Positions 10,301 to 24,000 of a stretch of 64,000 nt of DNA are shown piece by piece. The stretch spans positions 81,312 to 145,311 of the forward strand of contig NZ_JAPDPD010000015.1 in assembly GCF_026283965.1 (NCBI RefSeq), in the 5' to 3' direction. The notes under the pieces are model-generated. The model was not told the origin of the DNA. It did no database searches and was given only the letters and a program-made list of their open reading frames with translations. The translations under genes and the position numbers were made by a program. The DNA comes from Dyella subtropica (GTDB taxonomy: Bacteria; Pseudomonadota; Gammaproteobacteria; Xanthomonadales; Rhodanobacteraceae). The stretch's first letter is position 1. Each line of letters opens with the position of its first letter.

Positions 10301-12054
10301 GCCTTCTCTGGAGTCTTTGCGCCTTCTGCAAAGAGAACGGGCCGCAGATCCAAGCCCAGTTCCGTTTCAAGCAGCTCGAAACAGGTGTCCATTTCCTGGC
10401 GGAACACCGCTTCGGTCTCATACAAGCCGGCGGCCATGCCGACGTATTGCTCGCCCGCGCCAGGAAACAGGAACGCCACGGGCCGTTTGCCGGCTCCCCC
10501 GACACTGCGGAAGCAACGGTCCGACGGCTGGTCGCGAAGCGCGCGGATCAAATCCTCACGGTCGCGACCCACCACCGCCAGGCGTTCGCCGAACTCACGG
10601 CGTCCGTAGTGCAGCGTGAATGCCGCATCGTCGATGCTGATGCCGTCATCCGTGTCCAGGGTGTCGGCCAGGTTCTCGCGCATGGCCTCAAGCGACCCGG
10701 CCGTCTTCGCCGACAAGGTCAGGAAGTTCCAGGCCTTGCCGTCCGTCGACGGCGCGGGCGCCGGGCCCTGTTCAAGAATGAGATGGACATTGGTGCCGCC
10801 GACACCCAGCGAAGTCACGCCTGCGCGCCATGGCGACGTCGAGACCGGCAGCGCCTGCCGCTGGTTGCTCACCACGAAGGGACTGTTGTCCAGGTCGATC
10901 TTGGGATTGGGCCGTTCGAAGTGCAGCGTGGCCGGCACCACGCCGGTCTTCAGCACGTGCGTCGCCTTGATCACGCCAATCACGCCCGCGGCGCGGTCCG
11001 TATGGCCGATATTGGTCTTGATCGAACCCAGTGCGCAGAACTGCCGGGCATCGGTGGTTTCGCGGAAGGCCCGGGTCAAGGCGGCGAACTCGATCGGGTC
11101 GCCGAGTTCGGTCGCGGTGCCGTGCGCTTCCACATAATGGATGTCAGCGGCGCTGAGCCCGGCATCGTCGATGGCCATCGCCACCACTTCGGACTGCCGT
11201 TCGACGCTGGGCGCCGTATACCCGGCCTTGAGCGAACCGTCATTGTTGACGGCCGAGCCCTTGATCACCGCGTGGATGGTGTCGCCGTCGGCCAGCGCGT
11301 CATCCAGGCGCTTGAGCAGCACCATGCCGGCGCCGTCGGAGAACACCGTGCCCTGCGCCTTCGCGTCGAACGTGCGGGTGTGGCCGTCCGGGGAACCCTG
11401 GTCGCCCTGCACGAACAGGTAGCCGCGCCGATTCGGGGTGCGGAGCGAGATGCCGCCGGCCAGCGCCATGTCGGATTCGCCGGTGCGCAGGCTCTGGCAG
11501 GCCAGATGGATCGCCACGCCGGACGTGGAGCAATAGGTGCCGACGGAAAGGCTCGGTCCGTTCAAGTCGAGCTTGTAGGAGATCCGCGTGGCCAGCGAAT
11601 CCGGGGTATTGGCCAGATGCGTATCGAACGAGTCGATTTCCGCCCACAGTGCGCGATCCAGATACAGGCCGTACTGGTACTCGCTGGGCGCGGTGCCCGC
11701 GAAGACGCCGATCGCCCCCTCATAGCGATGCGAATCGTAGCCGGCATGTTCCAGGGTCTGCCAGGCGATCTCCAGCATCAACCGGTGCTGCGGATCCATC
11801 ACTTCCGCTTCGCGCGGACTGATGCCGAACACGCCCGGATCGAACTGGTCGATATCCGTGACGATGCCGCGAGCCTTGACGTAATCGGGGTTGCGGATAA
11901 GCGCCGGATCCACCCCGGAGGCAAACAGCTCGTCGTCGCTGAAGCGGGCCATCGACTCGACGCCGTTGAGCGCGTTGTCCCACAGTGTCGCTACGTCGGA
12001 CGCGCCGGGGCCGCGGGCGGCCATGCCGATGATGGCGATGTCCGAATGCAGCAC
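7381..12054 (-). other. PKS module 7: KS(class Y)-AT(GAGEQ type)-KR(type II)-ACP and C-terminal dock
   Basis: KS7 active site is VGTYCSTSGVAIH (Cys9476). AT7 is of the GAGEQY group like AT5. KR type II with intact LVSSIAAIT and DYCAAN. The ACP (Ser10793) is followed by an acidic tail rich in Glu and Asp that ends DFIEEVV. Such tails are the short linear motifs that bind TubC-type docking domains, and the next protein starts with one. Confidence 0.88.
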
Positions 12055-15000
12055 GCCACGCTTGCTGCGCCGTGCGCGCTTGAGCGGCACCGGCGGCTCG
12101 GCCGCCACCAGGCCCTCCACCCCGCACACGGTCAGCAGATGCTTGCTGATCGTGCTGACGCTGGGCGCCTCGAAGATCAGGATCGGCGACAGCTGAAGCT
12201 CGAACTCGCGCTGCAGTTCGGCAAGGATCTGCAGCGAGATCAGCGAATTCCCGCCGAGCTCGAAGAAGTTGTCCTCGAGGCCGACTTGCTCGATGCCCAG
12301 CACGTCCTGGAAGACCCGCGCCACCCGCTTCTCGATCTTGTTGCTGGCCGCGACATACGCCGTGCTGATGGCGGGCCGCGCGTAATAAGACAGCTTCCGT
12401 TCGCTCCTGGCGCTGGCCGGTGCAGCCTTGCGGTACACCCATTGATCCAGGCGCGCATGCAGATCGGCCGTCGAATTGATCAGGCGGCTGGCCTGCGTCG
12501 AGCCCAGCACGCGCCTTACGGCTTCCGCACCCTCGTCGGGCCACATCAGGAACGCTTCCAGCGTGGTGCCCTTGTGGTCCTGAACGCCCTCCGCGCGGGC
12601 CCAGGTGTCCCAGTTCACCGAGACCCACCGCGTGCCGCCCGCATCGCGGCGGGACAGCGCGAAGTTGTCCTCGAACGCATTCGCCGCCGCATAGGGCGAC
12701 AGCGTCAGCCCGCCCAGCACCGCCGACACGGAGGAGAACAGCAGGCAGAAATCCGCGTTGCGCGAGGCCAGCAGGCGCGACAGCACCAGCGTTCCGCTTA
12801 CCTTCGGCGCATATTGCCTGTCGACCTGCGGCTTGCTGGCGGTGGCGATGATGCTGTGCGACTCGCCGGTGATCAGGCCTGCGGCGTGGAAGACGCCGTG
12901 CACCTGGCCATAGCGCTCGTCGAGCCAGGCGAACAGCTCGGTCATGCGCGCTTCGTCGGCGACGTCCGCTGTCAGCACCACCACTTCGCCACCGGCGGCT
13001 TCCATGTCTAACAGACCGGCGATCTGCCGGCTGACCGGATCGTCGTCGCCATGCTCGGCACGCCACTGTTCCCATTGCCCACGCTCGGGGAAGGCGCGCC
13101 GCGACAGCAACGCTACCTTGGCCGCGTACCGGCGCGTGAGCATGCCGGCCAGCGTCAGGCCCACATTGCCGAGTCCGCCGGTAATGACATACACACCGCC
13201 CTGGCGCAGCGCATCGCGATCCGCCGCCACCTCGTCCAGCGGACTGGCGGCATAGCCCTGCACCAGTCGCGTGTCGCCACGACAGGCAACCGCCACATTC
13301 GTCGCCGACGAAGCGATCTCCGCCAGCAGACGCTCCGCGGCCCCTGCCCCGACTGCATCGATGTCGATGCTGCGCACGGAGACGTTCTGATACTCCTGCG
13401 GAATGGTGCGGATCGCGCCGATCAGCGTGGCCTTGGCGGCACTCACCACATCGTCCGGCCGCGCCGCATAGAGTCCGTTCGAGACGATATCGAGCCGCAG
13501 GGGTGTGGTGACGCGGTTCTCGCCCAGCGCCTGCATCAGGCTCAACAGACTCAGATAGCCGCCTGCTTGTAGCGCCTCGAAATCCTGTTCGTCCGTGAGC
13601 CCGCCCAGGTGAAGAATCCGGGTCGGCGTCTTGCCGGCCTGCCGCATCTCACCGATCACCTGCTTCAGATGACTGACGCCCGCGCCAGCCTCCGCCGTCA
13701 CTACCTGCTGCCCTCGCGCCCGCAAGCCGGTGAGCAAGGCCCGGCTGACCTCGTTGTCGTGGGACAGCACGAGCCAGCTCGCTTGCGCATCCGCTTCGTC
13801 CGCACCTCGGGCAGCCTCGTTCCAGGTTTCCGTATAGAACCACCGGCCGATATCGGCGATCTTGCCGACGCTGGCGTCCTCGGCGGCCGGGCTCTGTTTC
13901 CCCGGCTCGACCCAGTAACGCTGCTGCTCGAAGACATACGTCGGCAACGAGACCTTGAGCCTGCGCTCGTCCCGATAGAACAACGCCCAGTCCGGCTCGA
14001 TGCCGGCCAGCCACAGCCGGCCCACAGCGCTCAGCAGGTAGGCGTCGTCGCGCTGCTCCTGGAACGACGCCCGCAGCGTCGCGATCACCGGCGTTCCCCG
14101 CCCATACGCCGGGTGCTGCTTGACGAAGGAACCCAGGCTCTGGCCCGCACCCAGCTCCAGCAACACCCGTCCTTTGTCTTCCAGCAATAGTTCGCCGATG
14201 CCGTCGGCGAAGCGCACCGTGCCGCACATATGCGACACCCAATAATCCGCCGACGCCGCTTCCTGCTCGCCGATCCAGGTGCCCGTCAAATTGGAGATAT
14301 ACGGAATCGTTGGCGCTGCGAACGTCACCTCCGACAGCAGCTCGCGCAGCCCTTCGGCGGCGCCGGCCAGCATCGGCGAATGGAAGGCGTGCGTGGTCTG
14401 CAGGCGGCGGCTCACGATCGACTTCGCCGCCAGCGCCGTTTCGAACGAAGCGATCGCCGCCTCCGCGCCAGACACCACGGTCGTCTTCGGGCCATTGCAG
14501 ATGGCGATCGACACACCCTCCGGCAACAGTGCGGATGTATCGGTCTCGGACAGCGGCACCGCCAGCATCGCTCCGCCCGGCTGCGCCTCGATCAGCTTCG
14601 CGCGCAACGCCACCAGGCGCAGCGCATCTTCCAGCTCGATGCTTCCCGCCACCGCCGCGGCCACGAACTCGCCGATGCTGTAGCCGATCATCGCCTGCGG
14701 CTGGATGCCCCAGCTCATTAGCAGCTGCGCCAGGCTGTATTCGATGACGAACACCGCCGGCTGCGCCAGCCAGGTTTCCTGCAGGCGCCCTTCCGGACGC
14801 TGTTCGCCGCGCTTCAGCAACGCCTTCAGATCCATGGCCGCACGCGGCTCGCCCGACAAGCCGCCGGGTGTGAACAGCACTTCGCGCAGATCCAGGCCGA
14901 TCACCGGCTCCAGCACAGCGCAGCAATGGTCCACCAGATCGCGGAACGTCGCCTCGGTCCGATACAGATCCACCGCCATGTCCGGATAGTGATCGCCCAC

Positions 15001-18000
15001 ACCCTGGAACATGAACACCACCGACGGCTTCGCATTCGGCGACAGATGACCCTGATCGCCGCCTTGCTCCAGCGCCGCGACCGCCTCGCCACGCTCGTTG
15101 CACACCACCGCCTTGCGGTATTCCAACCGCTTGCGGCCGGCCTGCAGCGTGTAGGCCACATCCGCCAGATCCTGCTCGGGGTGTTCCTGCAGATGCGCAC
15201 TCAATCGTGCTGCCGCACCATCGAGCGACGCCTGCGTCTTGGCCGAAAGCAACAGCAGCCGTGCTGCGCGCGACGGACCGGACGGCTCGATGTCCGGCGC
15301 TTCCTCCAGAATGAAGTGCACATTCGTGCCGCCCAGGCCGAGCACATTGACGCCGGCACGACGCGGCTCCGCGCCGCGCGGCCAGGCCAGCTTCTGGTCC
15401 GCCACGAAGAACGGGCTATCGGCAAAATCGATATTCGGATTGGGCGCCGTGAAGTGCAGCACCTGCGTAATCAGCTCGTGCTGCAAGGACAGCGCCGCCT
15501 TGATCAGGCCGGTGACGCCCGAGGCTCGATCCAGATGGCCGATATTGGGCTTGATCGAGCTGAGCGCGCAGTAGCCGACGCGATCGGTGCTGCCGCGATA
15601 CGCCCTGGTCAGCGCCGCCACCTCGATCGGGTCGCCCAGTTCGGTGGCCGTGCCGTGCGTCTCCACGAAACCGATGCTGCCGGCGTCGACACCCGCCACC
15701 GCCAGGGCCTCGGCGATGGCGATGGACTGGCCCTCCACGCTCGGTGCGGTGTAGCCCACCTTGAACGAGCCGTCGTTGTTGATCGCCGAACCCTTGACCA
15801 CCGCGTAGATGTGGTCGCTATCGGCCAGCGCATCTTCCAGGCGCTTGAATACCACCACACCAACGCCATCACCGATCACCGCGCCTTTCGAATGAATATC
15901 AAAAGTACGGGTATGCCCATCGGGCGAGTCGATGCTGCCCTCTTCAAACATGTACCCGACCTTGCCGCTGATGGCGATGTTCACGCCGCCGGCCATGGCG
16001 ATATCGCACTCGCCGTGCAACAGGCTCCTGCACGCGGTATGCATGGCCACGCCCGAGGTCGAGCAGAAAGTCTGCACCGACATCGCGGGGCCGCGCAGGT
16101 TGAGCTTGTACGCCACCCGGGTTGCCAAGGCGTCATTGCTGTTGCCGACGCCAATCTGCAGCCCGGCGACGGGCGATTCCATCAAATCCGGGCGGGACAG
16201 CAGGTTGTGGATATAGGCGCTGTTATTCGATCCGGCGAAGATGCCGATCATGCCGGCGTAGCGCTCCGGATCGCAGGCGGCATCCTCGAGCGCCTCCCAG
16301 GCGCATTCGAGGAACTGCCGATGCTGCGGGTCGATAAGCTCCGCCTCGCGCGGCGCATAGCCGAACAGCGGCCCGTCGAACAGATCAAAACCTTCGACGT
16401 CGTAACCCGCGCGTACATAGTTCGGATGGCGCAGCTTGGCCGGACTGACGCCGGCTTCGCGCAATTCGGCCTCCGTGTAGAACGTCACCGACTCCACACC
16501 CGCGCTCAGGTTCTTCCACAACTGCTGCGGCGTCCGCGCACCGGGGAAGCGACCGGACATGCCGATCAAAGCGATATCGTTCGAACTGCGCCCCAGCCTG
16601 ACTTTTCCGCGACGCTCGGCGAGCAACCGGCTCTCGCCCTCCTGCGCTGCGCCCGCTTCCTGCGCGGGCGACAGCAAACGCACCAGGGCATCGATCGTCG
16701 GTGCTTCATACAGCACCACCTGGGTCAGTTCGACGTCGAGCTCCTTGCGCAGCTCGGCGACGACCTGCAGCCCCACCAGCGAATTGCCGCCGAGATCGAA
16801 GAAGTTGTCCTTGGTGCCGATCTCGTCGATGCCCAGCGCGCGCTGCCAGATCGCGGCAACCTTGCGCTCCAGCTCATTGCTGGCCGCGACGAACTGGCTG
16901 GACAAGGCGGGCCGCGGATAAGCGGTCTGGCGACGGCCGCGCGTCTGCTTGAGCGCGTTCGAGATGTTGGTGACCGAGCAGCTGTTGCTGCCGCCGATCA
17001 TCGCCACTGCGTCCTCGGGCAGCAGGATCATCTGCGGCACGTCGAGCGCGAGAATGCGGCGGATACCTTCCATGCCCTCTTCGAAGCTGATGCCGAACTG
17101 CCGGCGATGCTGTTTGAGCGCCTCCTGCATTTCCGGCTGATAACCCTTCAGGCCATCGCTCCACGCGTCCCACTGCCATTCGCCGAAGTTGATCGCCACC
17201 GTCACGCCGTGCCTGGCGTGATGACGCTGCGCGAACGCGTCCATGAACGCATTGGCCGCGCAGTAATCGATCTGCCCGGGGCCGCCGCCGGTGATCGACG
17301 CGATCGTCGAAACCAGCACCATGAAATCCAGATCCACGCCGGAAAGCGCGCGATCGAGCGCCAGCGTGCCCTGGATCTTCGGCGCAATCACCTCCGCCAC
17401 GGCTTGCGCGGTCTTGAGCTGGGTCAGGCCCTGGCCGGGCAGGCCTGCCGCGTGGAACACGCCGTTGATCGTCCCGAACCGCGCGAGCGCCTCGCGCACG
17501 GCGTCATCCATCTGTGCCGGATCGGCCACGTCCGCGGTGATGATCAACACCTGCGCGCCGGCTTCGATCAGGCCATGGATCTTGCGTACTCGCTCGGTCA
17601 CTCGATCGTCCTGGCCCGCAGCCAGGATCCCCGCCCACTCCTCGCGCGGCGGCAAGCCAGTACGCCCAACGAGTACGAGCTTCGCGTTCCGGGTCCGGTA
17701 CACATGCTCGGCAAAGGCGAAGCCGATGCCGCCCAGGCCACCGGTAACGAAATAGACGCCGCCTTCGCGCAGGCGTGGCACCTCTTCCTGCGGCGCCTCG
17801 ATCCGCATTGGCGCGACGAACGGAACCCAGCGCTGACCGTCGCGGAACGCGCTGAACTGGTCTTCGCCGCCGGACAGGATTTCCGCGGCCAGGCGCGTGC
17901 CCAACTTAGCCGCGCCCAAGGCCTCTTCGCTGGACGAGAACAGGTCGATGCTGCGGCAGGCGACCGTCGCGAATTCCTGGCGGATCACCTTGCACGGCCC

Positions 18001-21000
18001 ACGCAGCGTGGCCTTGGCCGGATGGATCGTCTCCGTGCCAAGCACCGGCTCCAGGTCGCTGGCGACGATGCACAGCTCCACCGGCGTATCGCTCAGCCGC
18101 TCGCCGATGGCCTGGGCGAGGTGGAACAGGCTGTAGAAGCCTGTTTCCATCTGCTCGTGCAAATGGCTCGACATATCCTCGTGCCAATGCTCGGCCGCCC
18201 ACAGGTGCACGATGCGGCTGGGCGTGAGCCCGCGGCGCTTGAGCTCCTTCAGCACCGCGACATAGTCCTCCTTCCTGGCGGCGCGCAACGCGACGGAACC
18301 ATCCTGTGCGACCGCGAAGTCCTCGCCGCGCCGCACCAGCACCGTCTCGATGCCTAGCGGCTTCACCGCCGCGGCAAGCGCGTCGCCGATGCCGTCCGCA
18401 TCCGCGAAGATCAGCCAGCACGCACCCGCTGCGGGCGCTTTCAATGCCCCATCGACGGTCCCGGCGATCTTCCACGACGGCAGATAGAATGAATCGGCCA
18501 GCGGCGATTTCTCCGCCTGCGTCATCAAGCGGCTCGCCAGGGAAACGTCCGGTATGTCGGCGTCCATCCAGTAGCGCTGCCGGTCGAAGGCATAGCTGGG
18601 CAGCGGAATGCGTCGGCGGCGCTCGCCGGCATGATAGGCGTCCCAATCGGGCGCCACGCCGGCAATCCACAGCTTTGCGAGCGCCGCTGTCAGCACGGCC
18701 TGGTCCTGCTCGGACAGATAGGCCATGCGCATGGTCGAGACGATCGTCGGTGCCGCGCGGCCCAGGCTGTGCTGCTTGACCAGCGAGGTCAGGCTCTGTC
18801 CCGGCCCCACTTCGACCATCGCCCAATCGCCCTTGGCGACCAGGCTGTCGAGGCAGTCGGCGAAGCGCGCCGTCCGGCACATATGCCTGACCCAATATTC
18901 GCGGTCAGTCGCATCGGCCTCGGTGAGCCAGCCGCCGGTGACGTTCGACAGGCAGCGCATACGCGGCGCGTGCAGCTCCACCGTGGACAGCAGCTGCCGC
19001 AGCGCATCCGCGGCGCCCTCCATCATCGGCGAGTGGAACGCATGCGTCGTCTGCAGCCGCCGGCTGACGACTTCTCTCGATGCCAGCACCGCCTCGAAAG
19101 ACGCGATCGCCGCTTCCGGCCCGGACACCACGGTGAGCTTCGGCCCGTTGCCGATGCCGATGGCGAGCTCCGCAGGCAGCAGCGGCTTCAGCTCCGCTTC
19201 CGGCAGCGGCACCGCCAGCATGGCGCCGCCCGGCAGGTCCGCGATGATCCGCGCGCGACCGGCCACCAGCCGCAACGCATCCGGCAGCGACACGATGCCA
19301 GCGATCGCCGCCGCGGCGAACTCGCCCACGCTGTAACCCAGCAAGGCCTCTGGCACGATGCCCCAGCTCATCAGCAAACGGGCCAGGCAGTATTCGACGA
19401 CGAACATGCACGGCTGCGCGTATTGCGTCTGGTTGAGGCGCAGGGATGCTTCGTCCTGTGGCGCCTCGCCGCGCAGGAACTGCTTCGCCTTCTCTGGAGT
19501 CTTTGCGCCCTCGGCAAACAGCACCGGCCGCAGATCCAGGCCCAGCTCCGTTTCCAGCAGCTCGAAACAGGTGTCCATCTCCTGGCGGAACACCGCTTCG
19601 GTCTCATACAAGCCGGCGGCCATGCCGACGTACTGCTCGCCCGCACCGGGGAACAGGAACGCCACCGGCCGCTTACCGGCGGTGCCGACGCTGCGGAAGC
19701 AACGGTCCGACGGCTGGTCGCGAAGTGCGCGGATCAATTCCTCGCGGTCGCGACCCACCACCGCCAGGCGCTCGCCAAATTCACGGCGCCCATGGTGCAG
19801 CGTGAATGCCGCGTCAGCGATGTGGATGCCGGCATCGGCGTTCAGGGCATCGGCCAGGTTCTCGCGCATGGTCTCGAGCGATCCGGTGGTCTTCGCCGAC
19901 AAGGTCAGGAAGTTCCAGGCCTTGCCATCTGTCGACGGCGCCGGTGCCGGACTCTGCTCAAGAATGATATGGGCGTTGGTACCGCCGACACCGAGCACGG
20001 TTACACCCGCACGCCACGGCGATACAGAAGCCGGAAGCTGCTGGCACTGATTGCTCACCACGAAGGGACTGTTGGCCAGGTCGATCTTGGGATTGGGTCG
20101 CTCGAAATGCAGGGTCGGCGGCACCACGCCGGTCTTCAGCACATGAGTCGCTTTGATCACACCGATCACGCCCGCGGCGCGGTCGGTGTGGCCGATATTG
20201 GGCTTGATCGAACCCAGCGCGCAGTAACCCACCTTATCGGTGCTTTCGCGATACGCCTTGGTCAGCGCCGCCACTTCGATCGGGTCGCCCAGCTCGGTCG
20301 CCGTGCCATGGGCTTCGACATAGTGGATATCACCCGCACTCAGCCCCGCGTTGTCGAGCGCCATCGAAACCACTTCGGACTGCTGCTCGACGCTGGGTGC
20401 CGTGTATCCGGCCTTGAGCGAACCGTCATTGTTGACGGCCGAACCCTTGATCACGGCATGGATGGTGTCGCCATCCTCAAGCGCGGCTTCCAGCGGCTTC
20501 AGCAGCACCATGCCGACGCCGTCGGAGAACACGGTGCCCTGCGCCCGCGCATCGAAGGTCCGCGTATGGCCGTCGGGAGAGGCCTGGTCTCCCGGCTCGT
20601 ACAGGTAGCCGCGCCGGCCCGGAACGAAGAACGAAACCGCACCCGCCAGCGCCATATCGGACTCGCCGGTACGCAAGCTCTGGCAGGCGAGATGGATCGC
20701 CACGCCGGACGTGGAGCAATAAGTGCCGACGGAAAGGCTCGGCCCCTTGAGGTGCAGCTTGTAGGAAATGCGGGTGGCCAGCGAATCCTGGGTATTGGCC
20801 AGGTGCGTATCCGATGGCTCGAGTTCCGACCACAGTTCGCGGTCGGAATGCAGGATCATCTGATAGTCGCTGGGCCTTGCGCCCGCGAAGATGCCGATCT
20901 GCCCGTCGTACCGGAAGGAGTCGTAGCCGGCATGCTCCAGGGTCTGCCAGGCCGTCTCCAGCATCAGGCGATGCTGGGGGTCCATCAATTCGGCTTCGCG

Positions 21001-24000
21001 CGGGCTGATGCCGAAGATGCCCGGATCGAACAGATCGATATCCGCAACGATGCCGCGGGCTTTGACGTAGTTGGGGTTGCGAACCAGGGCGGGATCGATC
21101 CCCGATGCGTACAGTTCGTCGTCGCTGAACTGGGTCATCGACTCGACCCCGTTCAGCGCGTTCTCCCACAGCGCGGCAAAGTTCGAGGCGCCCGGGCCGC
21201 GGGCGGCCATGCCGATGATGGCGATATCGGCATACATGGCCTCCCGCCTCGTGCGCGGCTTGCGCTTCGGCGCCACCTGCACGGCGGCCGCCGCCTGTGG
21301 CCCCCCGATGGCCAGCATGTGCTTGCTGACCGTGCTGACGCTGGGCGCTTCGAACATAAGAATCGGCGAGAGCTGCACACCGAACTCGTGCTGCAGGGCC
21401 GCGATGATCTGCAGAGAGATCAGCGAGTTTCCGCCCAGCTCGAAGAAGTTGTCTTCGAGCCCGACCTGCTCGATGCCCAGCACATCCTGGAAGACTCGCG
21501 CGACGCGCTTCTCGATCTCGTTGCTGGCCGCGACATAGGCGGCACTGACCGCCGGGCGCGCGTAATAGGACAGCTTCCGCTCCACCTTCGCCCCGGCAAG
21601 AGGCGAAGCCTTGCGATAGACCCACTGGTCGAGACGCGTGCGCAGATCGGCCGTCGAATTGATCAGGCGGCTGGCCTGCGTCGAGCCGAGCACGCGCCTT
21701 ACGGCTTCCGCGCCCTCGTCGGGCCACATCAGGAATGCTTCCAGCGTGGTGCCCTTGTGATCCTGCACGCCTTCCGCGCGAGCCCAGGTGTCCCAGTTCA
21801 CCGCGACCCACCGCGTGCCGCCCGCATCGTGGCGGGATAGCGCGACGTTGTCCTCGAACGCATTCGCCGCCGCATAGGCCGACAGCGTAAGGCCGCCCAG
21901 CACGGCCGAGAGCGAGGAGAACAGCAGGCAGAAGTCCGCCTGGCGCTTGTCCAGAAGGCGTGCAAGCACCGAGGTTCCATGCACCTTTGGCGCGTACTGG
22001 CCATCGATCTGCGACTTGCTGGCGGTGGCGATGATGCTGTGCGATTCGCTGGTGATCAGGCCCGCGGCGTGGAACACGCCATGCACTTGACCATGACGCT
22101 GTTCGATCGAGGCGAATACCTCCTCCATCCTCGCTTCGTCGGCGATATTCGCGGCAAGCACCACCACTTCGCCGCCCGCGGCTTCCATGTCGAGCAGCTT
22201 GGCGATCTGCCCGCTGACCGGATCCTCGCTGCCATGCTCGGAGAGCCAGCTCTCCCATTGCTCCCGCTCGGGGAACGCCCGGCGCGAGAGCAGCGCGATC
22301 TTCGCCTGGTAGTGCTGGGCAAGCATCCCGGCGATCGTCAGGCCCACGTTGCCGAGACCGCCGGTGATGACGTAGACACCACCCTGGCGCAGCACGTCGC
22401 TATCTACTGCGACCTCGCCCAACGGCCTGGACTCGTAGCCCTGCACCAGTCGCGTGTCGCCACGATAGGCAACCGCCACATCCGTCGCCGCCGAGGCAAT
22501 CTCCGCCAGTAGACGCTTCGCGACGCCTGCCCCGGCAGCATCGATATCGATGCTACGCACGGTGACGTTCTGATACTCCTGCGGAATGGTGCGGATCGCA
22601 CCGATCAGCGTGCCCTTGGCGGCACTCACCTTATCGTCCGGCCGCGCCGCATAGAGCCCGTTCGAGACGACATCGAGTTGAACTGGCGCGAGGACGCGAC
22701 TCTCCCCAAGAGCCTGCATCAGGCTCAACAGGCTCAGATAGCCCTTGGCTTGCAAGGCATCGAAATCCCGCTCATCCGTCAGATTACCGAGATGAACGAT
22801 GTGGTTCGGGACGATGCCTGCTTGCTGCATTTCCCTGATCACCCGCTTCAACTGCGCGGGGTCGGCGGGATCGATCCGGTAATGATCGGGGCGCTCCAGC
22901 GCGAAAACCCCGTCCGGGCTGCCCGCAATCGTCACCACCCGCTTCGCCGTAGCCCGCAGTTTCGCGGTCAGCGCCTGGCCGGCCGGATGGTCGTCGAACA
23001 GCACGAGCCAGGTCGCGTCCGCCGACGCCTTCGCAGGGCCGGGCGCCGCCTCGCTCCACGTCTCCGCGTAGAACCATTGCCCGATATCCGTAATTCTGCC
23101 GCCGCTCGCGTTCTCGACAGCCGGGTTTTGCTTGCCTGATTCGATCCAGTAGCGCTGGCGGTCGAAGGCGTAGGTCGGCAGCGGAACCTTGAGGCGGCGT
23201 TCTTTTCGATAGAACGACGTCCAGTCCGCTTCGATGCCGGCCAGCCACAGGCGGCCCACGGCGCTCAGCAGATAGGCGTCGTCGCGTTGTTCCTGGAATG
23301 GCGCGCGCAGTGTCGGGATCACCGCCATACCGCGCTCATACGCCGGGTGCTGTTTGACGAACGAGCCCAGGCTCTGCCCGGCGCCAAGCTCCACCAGCAC
23401 CCGACCCTTGTCCTCGCTCAACAACACACCGATGCCGTCGGCAAAGCGCACGGTGCCGCACATATGCGACACCCAGTAATCCGCCGACGCTGCTTCCTGC
23501 TCGCCGATCCAGGTGCCCGTCATGTTCGAGATGTACGGAATGGCGGGCGCTGCGAACGTCACCTCCGACAGCAGCTCGCGCAGCCCCTCCGCCGCACCCG
23601 CCAGCATCGGCGAATGGAACGCGTGCGTGGTCTGCAGGCGGCGACTCGCGATCGACTTCGCAGCGAGGATCGCTTCGAATGAAGCAATCGCTTCCTCTGC
23701 GCCGGACACCACCGTCGTCTTCGGGCCATTGCAGATGGCGATCGATACGCCCTCCGGCAGCAACGCAGCGACATCCGCTTCGGCCATCGGCACCGCCAGC
23801 ATGGCACCGCCTGGCAGCTGTTCAATCAACTTCGCGCGTAACGCCACCAAGCGCAGCGCTTCTTCCAGCTCGACGCTTCCCGCCACTGCCGCGGCCACGA
23901 ACTCGCCGATGCTGTAACCGATCATCGCTTGCGGCTGGATGCCCCAACTCATCAGCAACTGCGCCAGGCTGTACTCGATAACGAATACCGCCGGTTGCGC

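Noticed and set aside
9565..18357. Very long plus-strand open frames (for example 9565-13011 and 14926-18357)
   Set aside because: They run opposite the PKS and their translations are Arg/His/Gln-rich with no domains: shadows of a GC-rich gene with strong third-position bias.
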